In this document: one piece after another, positions 5,738 through 5,782 of the stretch
Position numbering within the stretch: position 1 is the stretch's first letter
Layout: every line of letters starts with the position of its first letter
The notes under the pieces: model-generated
The model's database searches: none
What the model was told of the DNA's origin: nothing
Seen by the model: only the letters and a program-made list of their open reading frames with translations
Assembly: GCA_027075825.1 (NCBI GenBank)
Contig: JALSZZ010000021.1
Location: forward strand, 1-5,782
Source: Mariprofundaceae bacterium
GTDB taxonomy: Bacteria; Pseudomonadota; Zetaproteobacteria; Mariprofundales; Mariprofundaceae
Length of the DNA stretch: 5,782 bases
Direction: 5' to 3'
Program-made: the position numbers and the translations under genes

Positions 5738-5782
5738 ATGTCGATATTGGCTATTCCTGAAGGTAATGCGGAGCGTGAAGCG
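5738..5782 (+). CDS. N-terminus of an unidentified gene running off the right edge
   Basis: ATG at 5738 is preceded by GGAGGTGA (5728-5735), a full 8-nt match to the 16S anti-Shine-Dalgarno, with 5 nt between GGAGG and the ATG. The frame stays open for the 15 codons available (MSILAIPEGNAEREA). Fifteen residues are too few to assign a family. A TATAAG hexamer at 5693-5698 could be its -10, but no matching -35 is seen. The strength of the RBS is the main support. The opposite strand is also open here, so only one of the two can be a full gene across this stretch. Confidence 0.45.
   Translation, partial: MSILAIPEGNAEREA

Overview
The window reads as a bacterial chromosome, most likely a proteobacterium. 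It carries the rpsB-tsf translation operon on the minus strand. The ribosomal protein S2 has the '[23 protein letters not shown]' style of signature rather than the gammaproteobacterial '[23 protein letters not shown]' style, and it has a long acidic C-terminal tail. That points away from enterics and towards a deep-branching proteobacterial group. A Zetaproteobacteria-like organism is my best guess, but it is inference only.

Layout. Positions 2-754 (minus) hold tsf (EF-Ts), cut by the window edge before its last ~40 codons. Positions 821-1618 (minus) hold rpsB. A GC-rich hairpin sits in the 66-bp rpsB/tsf spacer, and a promoter with a GC-rich discriminator plus a structured leader lies ahead of rpsB. 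Positions 1758-2537 (minus) encode a YiiX/YebB-type permuted papain-like (NlpC/P60 superfamily) enzyme with a visible His/Glu/Cys set. A 136-bp divergent intergenic region separates it from a 572-residue plus-strand protein (2674-4392). That protein has a very acidic N-terminus, a long helical middle and a degenerate PilZ-like domain near the C-terminus. The two genes appear to be served by overlapping, oppositely oriented -10 elements.

A 339-bp non-coding stretch (4393-4731) follows, with weak hairpins and a possible 25-codon ORF. It ends in a well-formed promoter/operator: a consensus -35 overlapped by a 33-bp near-perfect palindrome. This drives a compact type II toxin-antitoxin operon: a Phd/YefM-type antitoxin (4732-4980) and a VapC/FitB-type PIN-domain toxin (4977-5423), overlapping by ATGA. 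The far right is unresolved. A minus-strand open frame converges on the toxin with a 14-bp 3' overlap and stays open to the window edge. A plus-strand gene with a very strong ribosome binding site starts at 5738 and runs off the edge.

The left half is core translation machinery. The middle is a divergent pair of poorly characterised envelope/signalling-type genes. The right end has the look of an accessory insertion. I see no clear new multi-gene system. The most noteworthy items are the noncanonical PilZ-like protein with its bidirectional promoter, and the unusual operator of the toxin-antitoxin module.
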